Shown in pieces: positions 35,913-43,984 of a stretch of 64,000 nucleotides of DNA. Source of the DNA: Betaproteobacteria bacterium. GTDB lineage: Bacteria > Pseudomonadota > Gammaproteobacteria > Burkholderiales > SG8-39. Within the stretch, counting starts at the first letter, position 1; the number at the start of each line of letters is the position of its first letter. A program made the position numbers and the translations under genes. Below the pieces are notes generated by a model. It saw only the letters and a program-made list of their open reading frames with translations, was not told the origin of the DNA and searched no databases. Where the stretch lies: positions 1 to 64,000 of the forward strand of contig SCTY01000010.1 in the NCBI GenBank assembly GCA_004297625.1, given 5' to 3'.

Positions 35913-35937
35913 GACTTTCCTCGGAATGAGGAAAGTC
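35913..35937 (-). promoter_or_regulatory. Hairpin that buries the dioxygenase ribosome binding site
   Basis: In the minus-strand transcript, GACTTTCCTC pairs perfectly with GAGGAAAGTC across a five-base loop. The 3' arm contains the Shine-Dalgarno GAGGA and ends two bases before the ATG. No U tract follows, so it is not a terminator. A stem of this kind would hold back translation until melted by a ribosome, protein, ligand or temperature. Confidence 0.6.
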
Positions 35938-35962
35938 TAGCGGAAAAAGCCCGCCGGGCCGC

Positions 35963-36901
35963 TCAGCCGGGGCGGTTCCTCCAGGGCCTGGTTTCCCGTG
36001 CGCGCTGCGAGTTGCCAGGTCCGACGTGCTGCTCGTGGCGCAATTCGCGCCGCTCCGGTCTGTGGCCCAGCCGCGGCGATTCGACGCGCGCCGCCGGCGG
36101 CATGCTGCGCACGATCGGCTGCCGATTCGCTTCAGGTACAGCGACATAAGGCCGCACCGAAGGCGCCGAGCGGTGCGCGACCTGCCGCCATCTGCCGGGA
36201 GCGACGTAGACGCGATTCGCTTGGACAAAGGCCGGCCGGCGGACCACGGTGACATAGCGGCGATGCCAATCCATCGTGCCGAAGAAGAACTTGGACGAGA
36301 CGAAGACCGGCGCCGGGCGCCACGGGCGCCAGTAAACCGGCCGGTACGCGGGCCACCACCATGGCCCGTAGACCACGAGCGGGTCGTAATAAGGTACGTA
36401 GACGAACGACTGCGCAGGATAGATCGCGATGGACGAGCCTTCCTGCTGAACCCGGTTCTGGGCCGGCAAATACCCGGAAGCCTGGGCGCGGCGGCGCAGT
36501 CCCTGCACCGTCTCCATCACCTGCGGTTGCTGCGCAAGGAAGGCCTGTCCGAGGTCCGTCAGCCACTGCGGGCTCTCATCCATGCGCGCGAGGACTTCCG
36601 GAAACGCGAGCAGCGATTTCACGCTCGGGTCCCATGGCGGGCTCTGCGCCGCGCGCACGGCATCCTCTCCTCTAAGCTGCGGATGCGCGCGCGACCAAGC
36701 CGCGGCCTCGTGCACATCGGCGGGATAGGTGGCCGCCATGAGCACCTGCGACAGCAGCGGGTCCGGATAGAGCGCGATCGGCGCGAGCAAGGCGTCGAGC
36801 TCAGGCGGGTTGTAGTAACGGTCCTGCGCGTGTACCGGCGCTTGAAACAAAGCCAGCGCGCTCGCGAGGACAATGGCGAGAAACGCTCTCATGCCCGGCA
36901 T
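35963..36901 (-). CDS. DUF3300-family secreted protein
   Basis: 312 aa (309 if the second Met is used). The signal peptide ends at APVHAQ. The DUF3300 domain follows: LDALLAPIALYPDPLLSQVL, MAATYPADVHEAAAW, NPxx-like WDPSVKSLLAFPEVLARM (residues 30-120), then the Tyr/Trp-rich YVPYYDPLVVYGPWWWPAY (about 165-183). The last third is a basic, disordered tail rich in Arg, Pro and His. Envelope location is likely; no function is known for the family. Confidence 0.88.
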   Translation of the reverse strand: MPGMRAFLAIVLASALALFQAPVHAQDRYYNPPELDALLAPIALYPDPLLSQVLMAATYPADVHEAAAWSRAHPQLRGEDAVRAAQSPPWDPSVKSLLAFPEVLARMDESPQWLTDLGQAFLAQQPQVMETVQGLRRRAQASGYLPAQNRVQQEGSSIAIYPAQSFVYVPYYDPLVVYGPWWWPAYRPVYWRPWRPAPVFVSSKFFFGTMDWHRRYVTVVRRPAFVQANRVYVAPGRWRQVAHRSAPSVRPYVAVPEANRQPIVRSMPPAARVESPRLGHRPERRELRHEQHVGPGNSQRARETRPWRNRPG

Positions 36902-37001
36902 TTAAGTCCGCCGGGGACCGGGCGTCTGTCCGATTGTGTAACAGGTTGTGTTGGGCACGCCGCATGCAGAGAGCCACGCAATTCAACTGCATGGAGCTGC
37001 C

Positions 37002-37328
37002 ATGAGCCTTGCCCGAATCCTCGTTCTGTCCGCGTCCGCGCTCGCCGTCGCATCGGCGTACGCGGACAGGACCGCGGCGTTCAAGGGCCTCGATATCGAC
37101 GGCGACGGGCTCGTATCCAAGGCGGAGGCGGCCGGCAATGCGGAAGTCACGGGCGCGTTCGATCGCGCCGATCGTAATCGCGACGGCAAGCTGAGCGTCG
37201 CCGAGTACGAGCGCTACACCCAGCTGCAGGCAAGAGCCAAGGCGAAGAAGAACAAGCAGGCGGCCGCGCGCAAGACCGAGCGCCCGGCGAGCGCCGGCGG
37301 CACGGCCCCGAAGGCCGAGGAAAAGTAA
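37002..37328 (+). CDS. Secreted EF-hand calcium-binding protein
   Basis: 108 aa. A signal peptide (MSLARILVLSASALAVASAYA) is followed by two EF-hand loops, DIDGDGLVSKAEA and DRNRDGKLSVAEYE, with acidic residues at positions 1, 3, 5 and 12. The C-terminal tail is rich in Lys and Ala and contains ASAGGTAPK. It is divergent from the DUF3300 gene, with 100 bases between. A second protein of the same plan, including the SAGGT tail, is encoded at 52718-53095. It probably binds Ca2+ in the periplasm. Confidence 0.85.
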   Translation: MSLARILVLSASALAVASAYADRTAAFKGLDIDGDGLVSKAEAAGNAEVTGAFDRADRNRDGKLSVAEYERYTQLQARAKAKKNKQAAARKTERPASAGGTAPKAEEK

Positions 37329-37360
37329 AAGCCGCCAATCGCAGCGCGCAGCGGCCGGCC

Positions 37361-38167
37361 CTACACCGCGTCGGGTGAGCGGCCAATGATCCGCAGTCGC
37401 CGCCGCGGCGAGCGCGTCGCGGCGACTCGCTGCGGCAGCTCGTGCGTTGCGATGATCGCTTTCACGGGCAGATGGTCCGAGGCCTGGACGGCGAGCGGCG
37501 AGCGATGCGCGCCGAACGCGAGCAGCGCGTGGCGCGGCCGCACCCACACGCGGTCGAGCGCGAACAGTGGCCAGCGCGAGGGGAAGGTGCGCTCGGCGGG
37601 CGAGTGCCCGAAGATCGCGTGCAGCCAGCGCACCGGGCGGCCGAGCGGCAGCCACTCGTTGATGTCCCCCAGCACCACGACGCGCTCGTAGAGCGGCGTT
37701 TCCCTGAGCAGCGCGAGCAGCTTCCTCACCTGGAAGCGCCGTTCGACGGGCTTCAGGCCGAGGTGCGTCACGATGATCCGCACCGTCTGGCCGTCGACCT
37801 CGAGGTCCACGTCGAGCGCCGTGCGCGGCTCGTGGTCCGGCCAGGTGTAGTCGTGGTTGCGCACGGCGATGACCCTGCGGCGGGTCAGCAGCGCGTTGCC
37901 GACGTGGCGGTCGTGCCACAGGTGGTGCGGCCCGGCGAGCGCCATCATGTTCAATTTCTCGCGCAGCGAATCGAGGCCGTACACCTCCTGCAACCCGATG
38001 GTGTCGCAGCCGGTTTCGGCGATGACTGCCGCGATGCGCGCCGCGTCGCGGTCGCCGTCCCGCCCGACGCAGCCGTGCAGGTTGTACGAGGCGATGCGCA
38101 GGCAGTCGGGGCCGAGCTGCTCGTCGAGCGCCCGCCAGTTAGCCAGGCTGGCCGCCCGCCTGAACAT
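37361..38167 (-). CDS. Endonuclease/exonuclease/phosphatase-family hydrolase
   Basis: 268 aa. EEP motifs: ASYNLHG (about 26-32), catalytic Glu in GLQEVYGL (about 57-64), VTHLGL, Asp/Asn in VLGDINEW (about 165-172) and QASDHLPVKA (about 232-241). There is no signal peptide. Its first 29 bases overlap the end of the PLD-VTT gene, so the two are coupled. Bacterial genes with this order are known, and a role in phospholipid or phosphodiester breakdown is plausible. Confidence 0.88.
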   Translation of the reverse strand: MFRRAASLANWRALDEQLGPDCLRIASYNLHGCVGRDGDRDAARIAAVIAETGCDTIGLQEVYGLDSLREKLNMMALAGPHHLWHDRHVGNALLTRRRVIAVRNHDYTWPDHEPRTALDVDLEVDGQTVRIIVTHLGLKPVERRFQVRKLLALLRETPLYERVVVLGDINEWLPLGRPVRWLHAIFGHSPAERTFPSRWPLFALDRVWVRPRHALLAFGAHRSPLAVQASDHLPVKAIIATHELPQRVAATRSPRRRLRIIGRSPDAV

Positions 38168-40367
38168 CCATCCGCCCCGCCATCTTGGAGAACCAGCGCT
38201 TGACCAGAAGGCTGCCGCCCACGAGCAGCGCGGCGCAGCCGCCTACGAGCCACCAGTTGATCTCGCCGCCGGAAAGCGCGGTTTCCAGCTGGTCGCCGAA
38301 CACCGTGGTGACGAGCGTGCCGGGCAGCATGCCGATCGCGGTTCCGGCCGTCAGCTGCCAGAGCCCCAGGCGCACGGCTCCGGCGACGATGCCTTCGACG
38401 GCGAACGGCGCGATCGGCACCAGGCGCAGCAGCGTCATCGCGAGCAGGCCGTGCTTCTTCAGCACGTTCACCATGCGGTCGAGGCGCGGGCCGGCGAGGC
38501 GCCGCACGGTGTCGCGGCGCATTCTCTTGCCGACGTAGTAGGTGACGATCGACGATCCGACGATGCCGAAGAGCGCGTAGAGGAACCCCATCCACGGCCC
38601 GAAAGCGACCACGCAGGCCAGAGTGATGAGCGGGCGCGGAAACATGACGAAGCACGCCGGCGTGTAGGCGAGCATCACCGTCCAGGGCGCCCACGGCTGG
38701 CCGCCGAATTCCTTTGCCCAGGCGATCGTGTTCTCGGCCGTCACGATATGCGCGAGCGGCGTGTATCGCCATAGCGCGGAGAGCGCGACGATCGCCAGCG
38801 CGAACAGCGCGAGCCTGCCCCACGCCGGGCCGAGCGGAGCGCCCGGCCCGGCGCTGCGGTCGCTGATGAGGAACTCGAGCGCGATCGGCTCCTCGGGGTC
38901 CGCGACCGCCGCGATTTCGTGGATGACGTCGGGCCAGTCCTTGATGTCGTCGAGCTCGCGCAGGCTGCGCGCGTCGTGGCGCAGCGCGGCGATCGCGCCG
39001 TTCAGCGTCGGGCTCTTGCCGATCTCGTCGCGCAGCGCCTGGACCGAAACGCCGAGGTGCTCGGCGAGAAGCCGGTCGCGGAAATCGATGATTCCCGCCG
39101 CGACATCGGGCTTGCCGCGCGACTCGATAAGCACGTCGCACTCGGTGTCCATGCCCATCGAGCGGTTGCAAAGATTGGCCGAGCCTATGCGCAAGCTGCG
39201 GTCGTCGACGATCATCACCTTCGAATGCACGTCCAGGCAGCAGCCGGACGCCAGCTCCGGGACGTGGGGGTAGTACACGTCGAAGCGCCCGTAGCGGTCG
39301 GCCTGGCGCAGGCGGCGGATGAGCCGGGTGCGCAGCACGTGCATCGTGTGCTCCTCGAGCCACCCGTGGCTCAGCAGGCGCAGCACCAGGACGATCTCCG
39401 GTCCTTGCGGCTCGGCGAGCCGCTTCTCGAGCGCCGCCGCCAGCCGCGGCGCCGTGAAATACTGGTTCTCGATATAGATCTGGCGCTTCGCCGACGCGAT
39501 CATGTCGAGGTAGAGGCGCTCGACTTCGCGGATCGCCGGCTGCTCGCCGCGCGGCGGCAGGGTGCGCGCGATGCCGGCCTCGACCGAGCGCAGGTCCGGC
39601 TCCAGCGACGGCGGCCACGGATCCTGTTCGGCGGCCACCGGCTTCAGCTTCTGACCGGTGGCGAGCTGCCAGCGCTCGCGGGCGATCGCCGCCAGGGCGC
39701 CGGCGGCTTCGCCGTCGAGCGCCACCATGACATCGTGGAAAGGCGGATAGGGTGCCCTGTAGGCCGTGCGCCTCGGGTCACTCGGCCGGTGCTCGGGCGT
39801 GTCCCAGCGCCGCACCGTGAGATCGATGCCGCCCGAGAACGCGATCGCGTCGTCGATGAGCACGATCTTCTGGTGCTGCGAGCCGCCGACCGGATGCGTG
39901 TCGTCGTAGCGCAGGTGCACCCGATGCGCGGGCTTCCAGCCGAAGCCGTAGAGCGGCGGAAACTCGCGGTCGGTGCCGAACACCATGGGGTAATCCCAGT
40001 TCAGCACGCGCACATGCAGGCTTCTGCGTCGCGCGACGAGGTAATTCAGGAAATCGCCGAGCAGCGCCGGCGGCCCGCCCTCCGGCACCGGGTCGAAGTG
40101 CAGGCGCGTCTGGCTGTTGAAGTCCCAGCCGAGGATGGTGATCGAGCGCCGGGCGCGCAGCGCCGCCTCGTAGAACGCGCGGAAGTACGCGTCCGCGTCG
40201 ACGAGGAACGCGACGCGCTCGGCGTGCGCTACGGCGCAGCAGTTATATCCCGGCCGCAGAAGGCTTTCAGGGTCGGGTGCCTGGCTGGGGAGCGCCCTTT
40301 CCTTGCGTTCCAGGCCGCGGTTCAGGTACAGGACGCTGCCCATGCCTGAAGCGCCAGCAAACCTCAT
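38139..40367 (-). CDS. Phospholipase D fused to a VTT/DedA membrane domain
   Basis: 742 aa. Residues 1-500: PLD domain pair, with HKD motif 1 at QHQKIVLIDDAIAFSGG and HKD motif 2 at HSKVMIVDDRSLRIGSANL. Residues 530-735: a VTT (SNARE-associated, DedA-like) domain of about five membrane helices, with MFPRPLITLACVVAFGPWMG and RLVPIAPFAVEGIVAGAVRL. It should hydrolyse or exchange phospholipid head groups at the inner membrane, with the VTT domain perhaps moving lipids between leaflets (inference). Starts at 40367 or 40343 are both possible. Coupled to the EEP hydrolase. Confidence 0.9.
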   Translation of the reverse strand: MRFAGASGMGSVLYLNRGLERKERALPSQAPDPESLLRPGYNCCAVAHAERVAFLVDADAYFRAFYEAALRARRSITILGWDFNSQTRLHFDPVPEGGPPALLGDFLNYLVARRRSLHVRVLNWDYPMVFGTDREFPPLYGFGWKPAHRVHLRYDDTHPVGGSQHQKIVLIDDAIAFSGGIDLTVRRWDTPEHRPSDPRRTAYRAPYPPFHDVMVALDGEAAGALAAIARERWQLATGQKLKPVAAEQDPWPPSLEPDLRSVEAGIARTLPPRGEQPAIREVERLYLDMIASAKRQIYIENQYFTAPRLAAALEKRLAEPQGPEIVLVLRLLSHGWLEEHTMHVLRTRLIRRLRQADRYGRFDVYYPHVPELASGCCLDVHSKVMIVDDRSLRIGSANLCNRSMGMDTECDVLIESRGKPDVAAGIIDFRDRLLAEHLGVSVQALRDEIGKSPTLNGAIAALRHDARSLRELDDIKDWPDVIHEIAAVADPEEPIALEFLISDRSAGPGAPLGPAWGRLALFALAIVALSALWRYTPLAHIVTAENTIAWAKEFGGQPWAPWTVMLAYTPACFVMFPRPLITLACVVAFGPWMGFLYALFGIVGSSIVTYYVGKRMRRDTVRRLAGPRLDRMVNVLKKHGLLAMTLLRLVPIAPFAVEGIVAGAVRLGLWQLTAGTAIGMLPGTLVTTVFGDQLETALSGGEINWWLVGGCAALLVGGSLLVKRWFSKMAGRMDVQAGGQPG

Positions 40368-40410
40368 GCCTGTGTGATTCTTGCAATTCTTTCCTTCGCT
40401 GCCAAACGAG

Positions 40411-41301
40411 CTAGCCGCCGGCTCTCGCCCCTAGGCGGTTGGGTGCAGGAGCCGCAGTAGGCGGACGCACCAGTCCCCCGGTGCTCGCCGGTGGAGGGGT
40501 GATGACCGGATTCAATGTCGCCGGCGTATTGCTCGTTCCGAGGAGCGGCGAGTTGCTCGTGCCGAAGAACGGGCTCTCGCTCGTGTTGCGCACCCGCGGC
40601 TGCAGCAACCCTTGCAGCGTGATGTTCGCGCCGGTCGCCGTGGTCAGCGTGCCGCCGACGAGCGCGACGCGCAGCTGCTCGGACGTCGGGTTGACGATTC
40701 CCTGCTGCGCGAGCAGTCCGATCGCGAGCTGAAGCGCCTGGTTGAAATCCGTGCCGCTCAGCGAGGCCGCAGTGACCGGCGGCAAAGAGGCGCGCAGCGA
40801 TTCGATGTTCGCCGGCGAAAGCGCGTTCGCCGTATTGAAACCGGGCGTCGCAACGGGAAAGGCCTCGTTGCGGACCTGTACCGTAGTGGCATTCACGCTT
40901 CCCGTCAGGATGCCGGGCAGCGTTGCGCTCGTCATTCCATTGCTCACCGTGCCGCCCATCAGCGCCGCGGCGACCTGCTGCGCGCTCGGGGTAGCGATGC
41001 CGCGCGCAATGAGGTTCTGACGAGCGGTCTCCAGAATGCGCGCCGCGTCCGCCACCGACAGCGTCTGCCCGGGGAGGAAGGTCACGATCTGCATCGTGCC
41101 GTCGGCCCCGATCGTGGTCAGCGTGACCGGGGTCCCGGCAGTCAGCCCGTTCACCAGGCTTTCGAAGTTGGCCGTCGAGCCCGAAAAATTGACGAGCTGC
41201 GGCGCAAGCAGCCGCACCTGCTGCGCTGACGGCACGCTGGTCGTCTGCGCCTGGGCGGCAGCGCCCGCAAGAAGAGCGAGGAATGCGAAGATGAGGCGCA
41301 T
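40411..41301 (-). CDS. Secreted protein with degenerate internal repeats, unknown function
   Basis: 296 aa. The signal peptide ends at AAAQAQ. The mature protein is almost free of Cys, rich in Thr, Asn, Ala and Leu, and contains three copies of a loose unit: VPSAQQVRLLAPQLVNFSG, TPSAQQVAAALMGGTVSNG and NPTSEQLRVALVGGTLTT. The last 70 residues are a Pro/Asn/Ser-rich disordered tail (SNSPLLGTSNTPATLNPV). No family recognised. It may be a surface or matrix protein; expression with the amidohydrolase upstream is possible (gap 43 bases). Confidence 0.72.
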   Translation of the reverse strand: MRLIFAFLALLAGAAAQAQTTSVPSAQQVRLLAPQLVNFSGSTANFESLVNGLTAGTPVTLTTIGADGTMQIVTFLPGQTLSVADAARILETARQNLIARGIATPSAQQVAAALMGGTVSNGMTSATLPGILTGSVNATTVQVRNEAFPVATPGFNTANALSPANIESLRASLPPVTAASLSGTDFNQALQLAIGLLAQQGIVNPTSEQLRVALVGGTLTTATGANITLQGLLQPRVRNTSESPFFGTSNSPLLGTSNTPATLNPVITPPPASTGGLVRPPTAAPAPNRLGARAGG

Positions 41302-41344
41302 GGGCGGCTCCTTTCGGAACCGGCCTCGCAAAATTCATTCCGTC

Positions 41345-42304
41345 CTAGAGGCGCAGGAGCCGCCTCGCGTTGCCGCTCAGGATTTTCGCCCGGTCTTCGG
41401 GGCTGAAGGGGATGTCTTGGGCCCATTTCGTCGCCGGCGGATTGAGCACGAAGGGATAGTCGACCGAGAACAGGATCCGGTCGGCGCCGAGCTCCATCAC
41501 GCAGCACAGCAGCGCCGGGGTGGAAAAGTTGCCGCTCGTCGTGATCCAGAAGTGCTCGCGGAAGCAGTCGCGGAAAGGCGTCGAGCGGTTGCCCTGCCGC
41601 TGCAGCGCCATGTCGATCCGCCAAAGAGAGAACGGCAGGCTCTCGCCGAGATGGCCGAGGATGATCTTGAGCCGCGGATACGCCTCGAACATTCCCGAAA
41701 GGACCATCCGGATCGCCTGCGTCGCGGTTTCGACGGTGAAGCCCCATGCGGCGGTCAGGAGCCCGGGGAAATCCTTCAGATAGTCCTTGTAGTACGCCTC
41801 AACCACCGCGGGGTGGGGCACGGCGGGGTGCATGTAGATCGGCACATCGAGCGCTTGCGCGCGCTCGAAGATCGGCCAGAAGCGCTGGTCATCGAGAAAC
41901 ACGCCGTTGGCGAGGCCGTGGATCATCGCGCCCTTGAAGCCGAGCTTGGCAACCGCGCGCTCGAGCTCGTCCGCGGCCGCTTTCGGATCGGCGGTCGGAA
42001 GCGCAGCAAACGCTTCAAATCGCCCGCCAGAATCGTTTTTTATCCGAAACAATTTGTCGTTGGCGCGCCGTGCCACTGGAATCGCGGTCTCGGCGTCCAT
42101 GCGCTGCGTGGCCGGCGCGCCGTGCGAGAGCACCTGCACGTCGATGCCCGCCTCGTCCATCTCCTTGAGCCGGCGCTCGCCCACGTCGAAAAGCCGCTCG
42201 CGCAGAGCGGGAAGGCGCGCTTCCGGACCGCCTTCCTTGAAATGCGCCGCCACTTCCGCATCGAAGTAGTGCTCCTCGAGCGCGATGACCTGCGGCTTCA
42301 CCAT
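41345..42304 (-). CDS. Amidohydrolase-2 family aromatic decarboxylase (gamma-resorcylate/2,3-dihydroxybenzoate type)
   Basis: 319 aa, TIM barrel. Metal ligands as in resorcylate decarboxylase: ALEEHYF (8-14), a mid-protein IYMHPAVPHP His, GHLGESLPF and the Asp of SVDYPF. The stretch ERRLKEMDEAGIDVQVLSHG and MDAETAIPVARRANDKL match the same family. The reaction expected is loss of CO2 from a hydroxybenzoate, for example 2,6-dihydroxybenzoate to resorcinol. It overlaps the rhomboid gene by seven bases. The ring product could feed the hydroxyquinol-type intradiol dioxygenases nearby after hydroxylation (inference). Confidence 0.87.
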   Translation of the reverse strand: MVKPQVIALEEHYFDAEVAAHFKEGGPEARLPALRERLFDVGERRLKEMDEAGIDVQVLSHGAPATQRMDAETAIPVARRANDKLFRIKNDSGGRFEAFAALPTADPKAAADELERAVAKLGFKGAMIHGLANGVFLDDQRFWPIFERAQALDVPIYMHPAVPHPAVVEAYYKDYLKDFPGLLTAAWGFTVETATQAIRMVLSGMFEAYPRLKIILGHLGESLPFSLWRIDMALQRQGNRSTPFRDCFREHFWITTSGNFSTPALLCCVMELGADRILFSVDYPFVLNPPATKWAQDIPFSPEDRAKILSGNARRLLRL

Positions 42305-42894
42305 CTTCGGAACCCCCTGCGATACCGGATCATGAGCCAGCCTCCCAGCATCCCGCCCAGGTGCGCGAAATGCGCGATGCCGGCGGCCGTGCCGGTCACG
42401 CCCAGGAACAGCTCGAGCGCCCCGAACACGATGACGAACGTGCGCGCGCGCATCGGGATCGGCGGGATGAGCAGCATGAGCTGCCGGTTCGGGAAATACA
42501 TGCCGTACGCGAGCAGCAACCCGTAGACGCCGCCCGACGCGCCGACGGTCGGATAGGGCGTGGCGCCCATCCACGCCTGCACCACGAGATGGAAAAGCGC
42601 GGCGCTCAGCACGCAGGCGAAGTAGTAGGCGGCGTAGAAGCGCGCGCCGAACAGCCGCTCGATGTCCGAGCCGAACATGTACAGCGCGAACATGTTGAAG
42701 AAGATGTGCGTGACGTTGGCGTGCAGGAAGCTGTAGGTGACGAGCTGCCACGGCTGGAAATCCGGACCGTAGGAAGGTCCTGAGGTCGGCGGCCACAGCG
42801 CGAACCAGCTGAAGAGCGCGTTCATGCCGCCAGCCATTTCCAGCAGGAACACGGCGACGTTGGCGATGACGAGCGTAAGGGTGACCGGCGGCAT
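42298..42894 (-). CDS. Rhomboid-family intramembrane serine protease
   Basis: 198 aa, six membrane segments. The catalytic Ser lies in VGASGGVYGLLLAY (about 118-131) and the catalytic His in IAHFAHLGGMLGGW (about 168-181). The HANVTHIFFNMFALYMFG segment (about 58-75) forms the oxyanion and L1 region. It cleaves membrane-embedded helices; substrates are unknown. It lies between the GDPD and amidohydrolase genes in a single minus-strand run. Confidence 0.93.
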   Translation of the reverse strand: MPPVTLTLVIANVAVFLLEMAGGMNALFSWFALWPPTSGPSYGPDFQPWQLVTYSFLHANVTHIFFNMFALYMFGSDIERLFGARFYAAYYFACVLSAALFHLVVQAWMGATPYPTVGASGGVYGLLLAYGMYFPNRQLMLLIPPIPMRARTFVIVFGALELFLGVTGTAAGIAHFAHLGGMLGGWLMIRYRRGFRRW

Positions 42895-42908
42895 GTGGTT
42901 TCGTTTCC

Positions 42909-43736
42909 TTAGAGCGCCGGGGGTAGCGGCAGGCCGCGCTCTGCCATCTCGGCGCGCACCCGGTCGGGATAATCGCTGATGATGCCGTCGAGCTTCGTGT
43001 CGAGCGCGCGCGCGATGTCCGGCGGCTCGTTCACCGTCCAGGCGATCACTTTCAGGCCCAGGTCACGCGCGGCCGCAAGCTTGCCTGCGCTGAGCGCCCG
43101 GAAGTCGGGCGACCAGGTGCGGCCGCCGGCCGCGTGCACCTTGGCCGGTTCGGAGTCTTTCGCGGCGGTGAGGTAGGAGGTCGCGATCTCCGGGGCCTCG
43201 CGCTCCACCACTTCCAGGGTGCGCCAATCGAATGACTGGATCGTGGTCCGCGCCGCCATGCCCGCCTTGCGCACCTCGTCGATCAGTGCGCGCGCGAAGG
43301 GCTCCGGCGGCAGCGTCTCGTGCGGCGCCCGGGGATCGATCTTGGTCTCGATGTTGAAGCGCACCTCGCCTTTCGCCTTGGCGAAGAGCTCCGACAACCG
43401 CGGCACGCGCGTGCCGTCGATCGGGCGCTGGTGCGGGAAGCGCTCGGCGTATTCGGATCCGGGACGGATGCGTCCCACATCGTAGCGCTGCAGCTCGATG
43501 AAGCTCAGGTCGTGGATGCGCGGGCCGGGCGGCCGGATCCATTCGCCGTCGGGTCCGCGGGCGAGGTCGGGATTGAGGCTGCGGTCGTGATGGATCACCA
43601 CTACGCCGTCGCGCGTCACGCCGACGTCGAGCTCCAGCGTGCTGACGCCGATGGCGAGCGCCTGCATGAAGCTCGGAAGGGTGTTCTCCGGGACGAGCCC
43701 GCGCGCGCCGCGGTGGCCCTGCAGGTCGACGCTCAT
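42909..43736 (-). CDS. Glycerophosphodiester phosphodiesterase
   Basis: 275 aa, GDPD TIM barrel. Catalytic elements: QGHRGARGLVPENT (6-19), LELDVGVTRDGVVVIHHD (about 34-51) and FNIETKIDP (about 113-121). No signal peptide, so cytoplasmic. It splits glycerophosphodiesters into glycerol 3-phosphate and the alcohol, fitting with the lipid-remodelling enzymes nearby. Its ATG overlaps the TGA of the broken thioesterase frame. Confidence 0.93.
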   Translation of the reverse strand: MSVDLQGHRGARGLVPENTLPSFMQALAIGVSTLELDVGVTRDGVVVIHHDRSLNPDLARGPDGEWIRPPGPRIHDLSFIELQRYDVGRIRPGSEYAERFPHQRPIDGTRVPRLSELFAKAKGEVRFNIETKIDPRAPHETLPPEPFARALIDEVRKAGMAARTTIQSFDWRTLEVVEREAPEIATSYLTAAKDSEPAKVHAAGGRTWSPDFRALSAGKLAAARDLGLKVIAWTVNEPPDIARALDTKLDGIISDYPDRVRAEMAERGLPLPPAL

Positions 43737-43984
43737 CTACTCGAGGAGCATCTGCGTCTGGATCGTGAGCGAGAGCAGCCGCCCTTTTTCGTCGGTGACG
43801 CGCGTCGGCCACACGTGCGTGCGCCGGCCGTGTCGGCGAGCGCCATCAGCGTTCCGCCGTGGACCGCGCCGCCCACGGTGGTCAGCGGCTCGCCGGCTTC
43901 GAGCTCCACCACCACCCGGTCGGGGCCGACCTCGACGAAGCGCATGCCGAGCCGGCGCATCAGCCCGACGTTCCATTCCTTCAT
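43737..43984 (-). pseudogene. Hotdog-fold PaaI-type thioesterase with internal deletion and frameshift
   Basis: The first frame reads MKEWNVGLMRRLGMRFVEV to VHGGTLMALADTAG, which is the front half of a PaaI thioesterase including the HGG active-site loop. It then loses sense. One frame over, starting at the same place (about 43820-43835), GRRTHVWPTRVTDEKGRLL and SLTIQTQMLLE follow, ending at TAG 43737-43739. This is the last beta strand pair. Between the halves about 35 expected residues are missing, so one deletion explains both the loss and the frame change. It overlaps the methyltransferase stop by ATGA. Confidence 0.75.

Noticed and set aside
40439..40732. A 97-codon plus-strand open frame opposite the repeat protein
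   Set aside because: It is antisense to a gene with a signal peptide and ordered repeats; its own sequence has no supporting signal.
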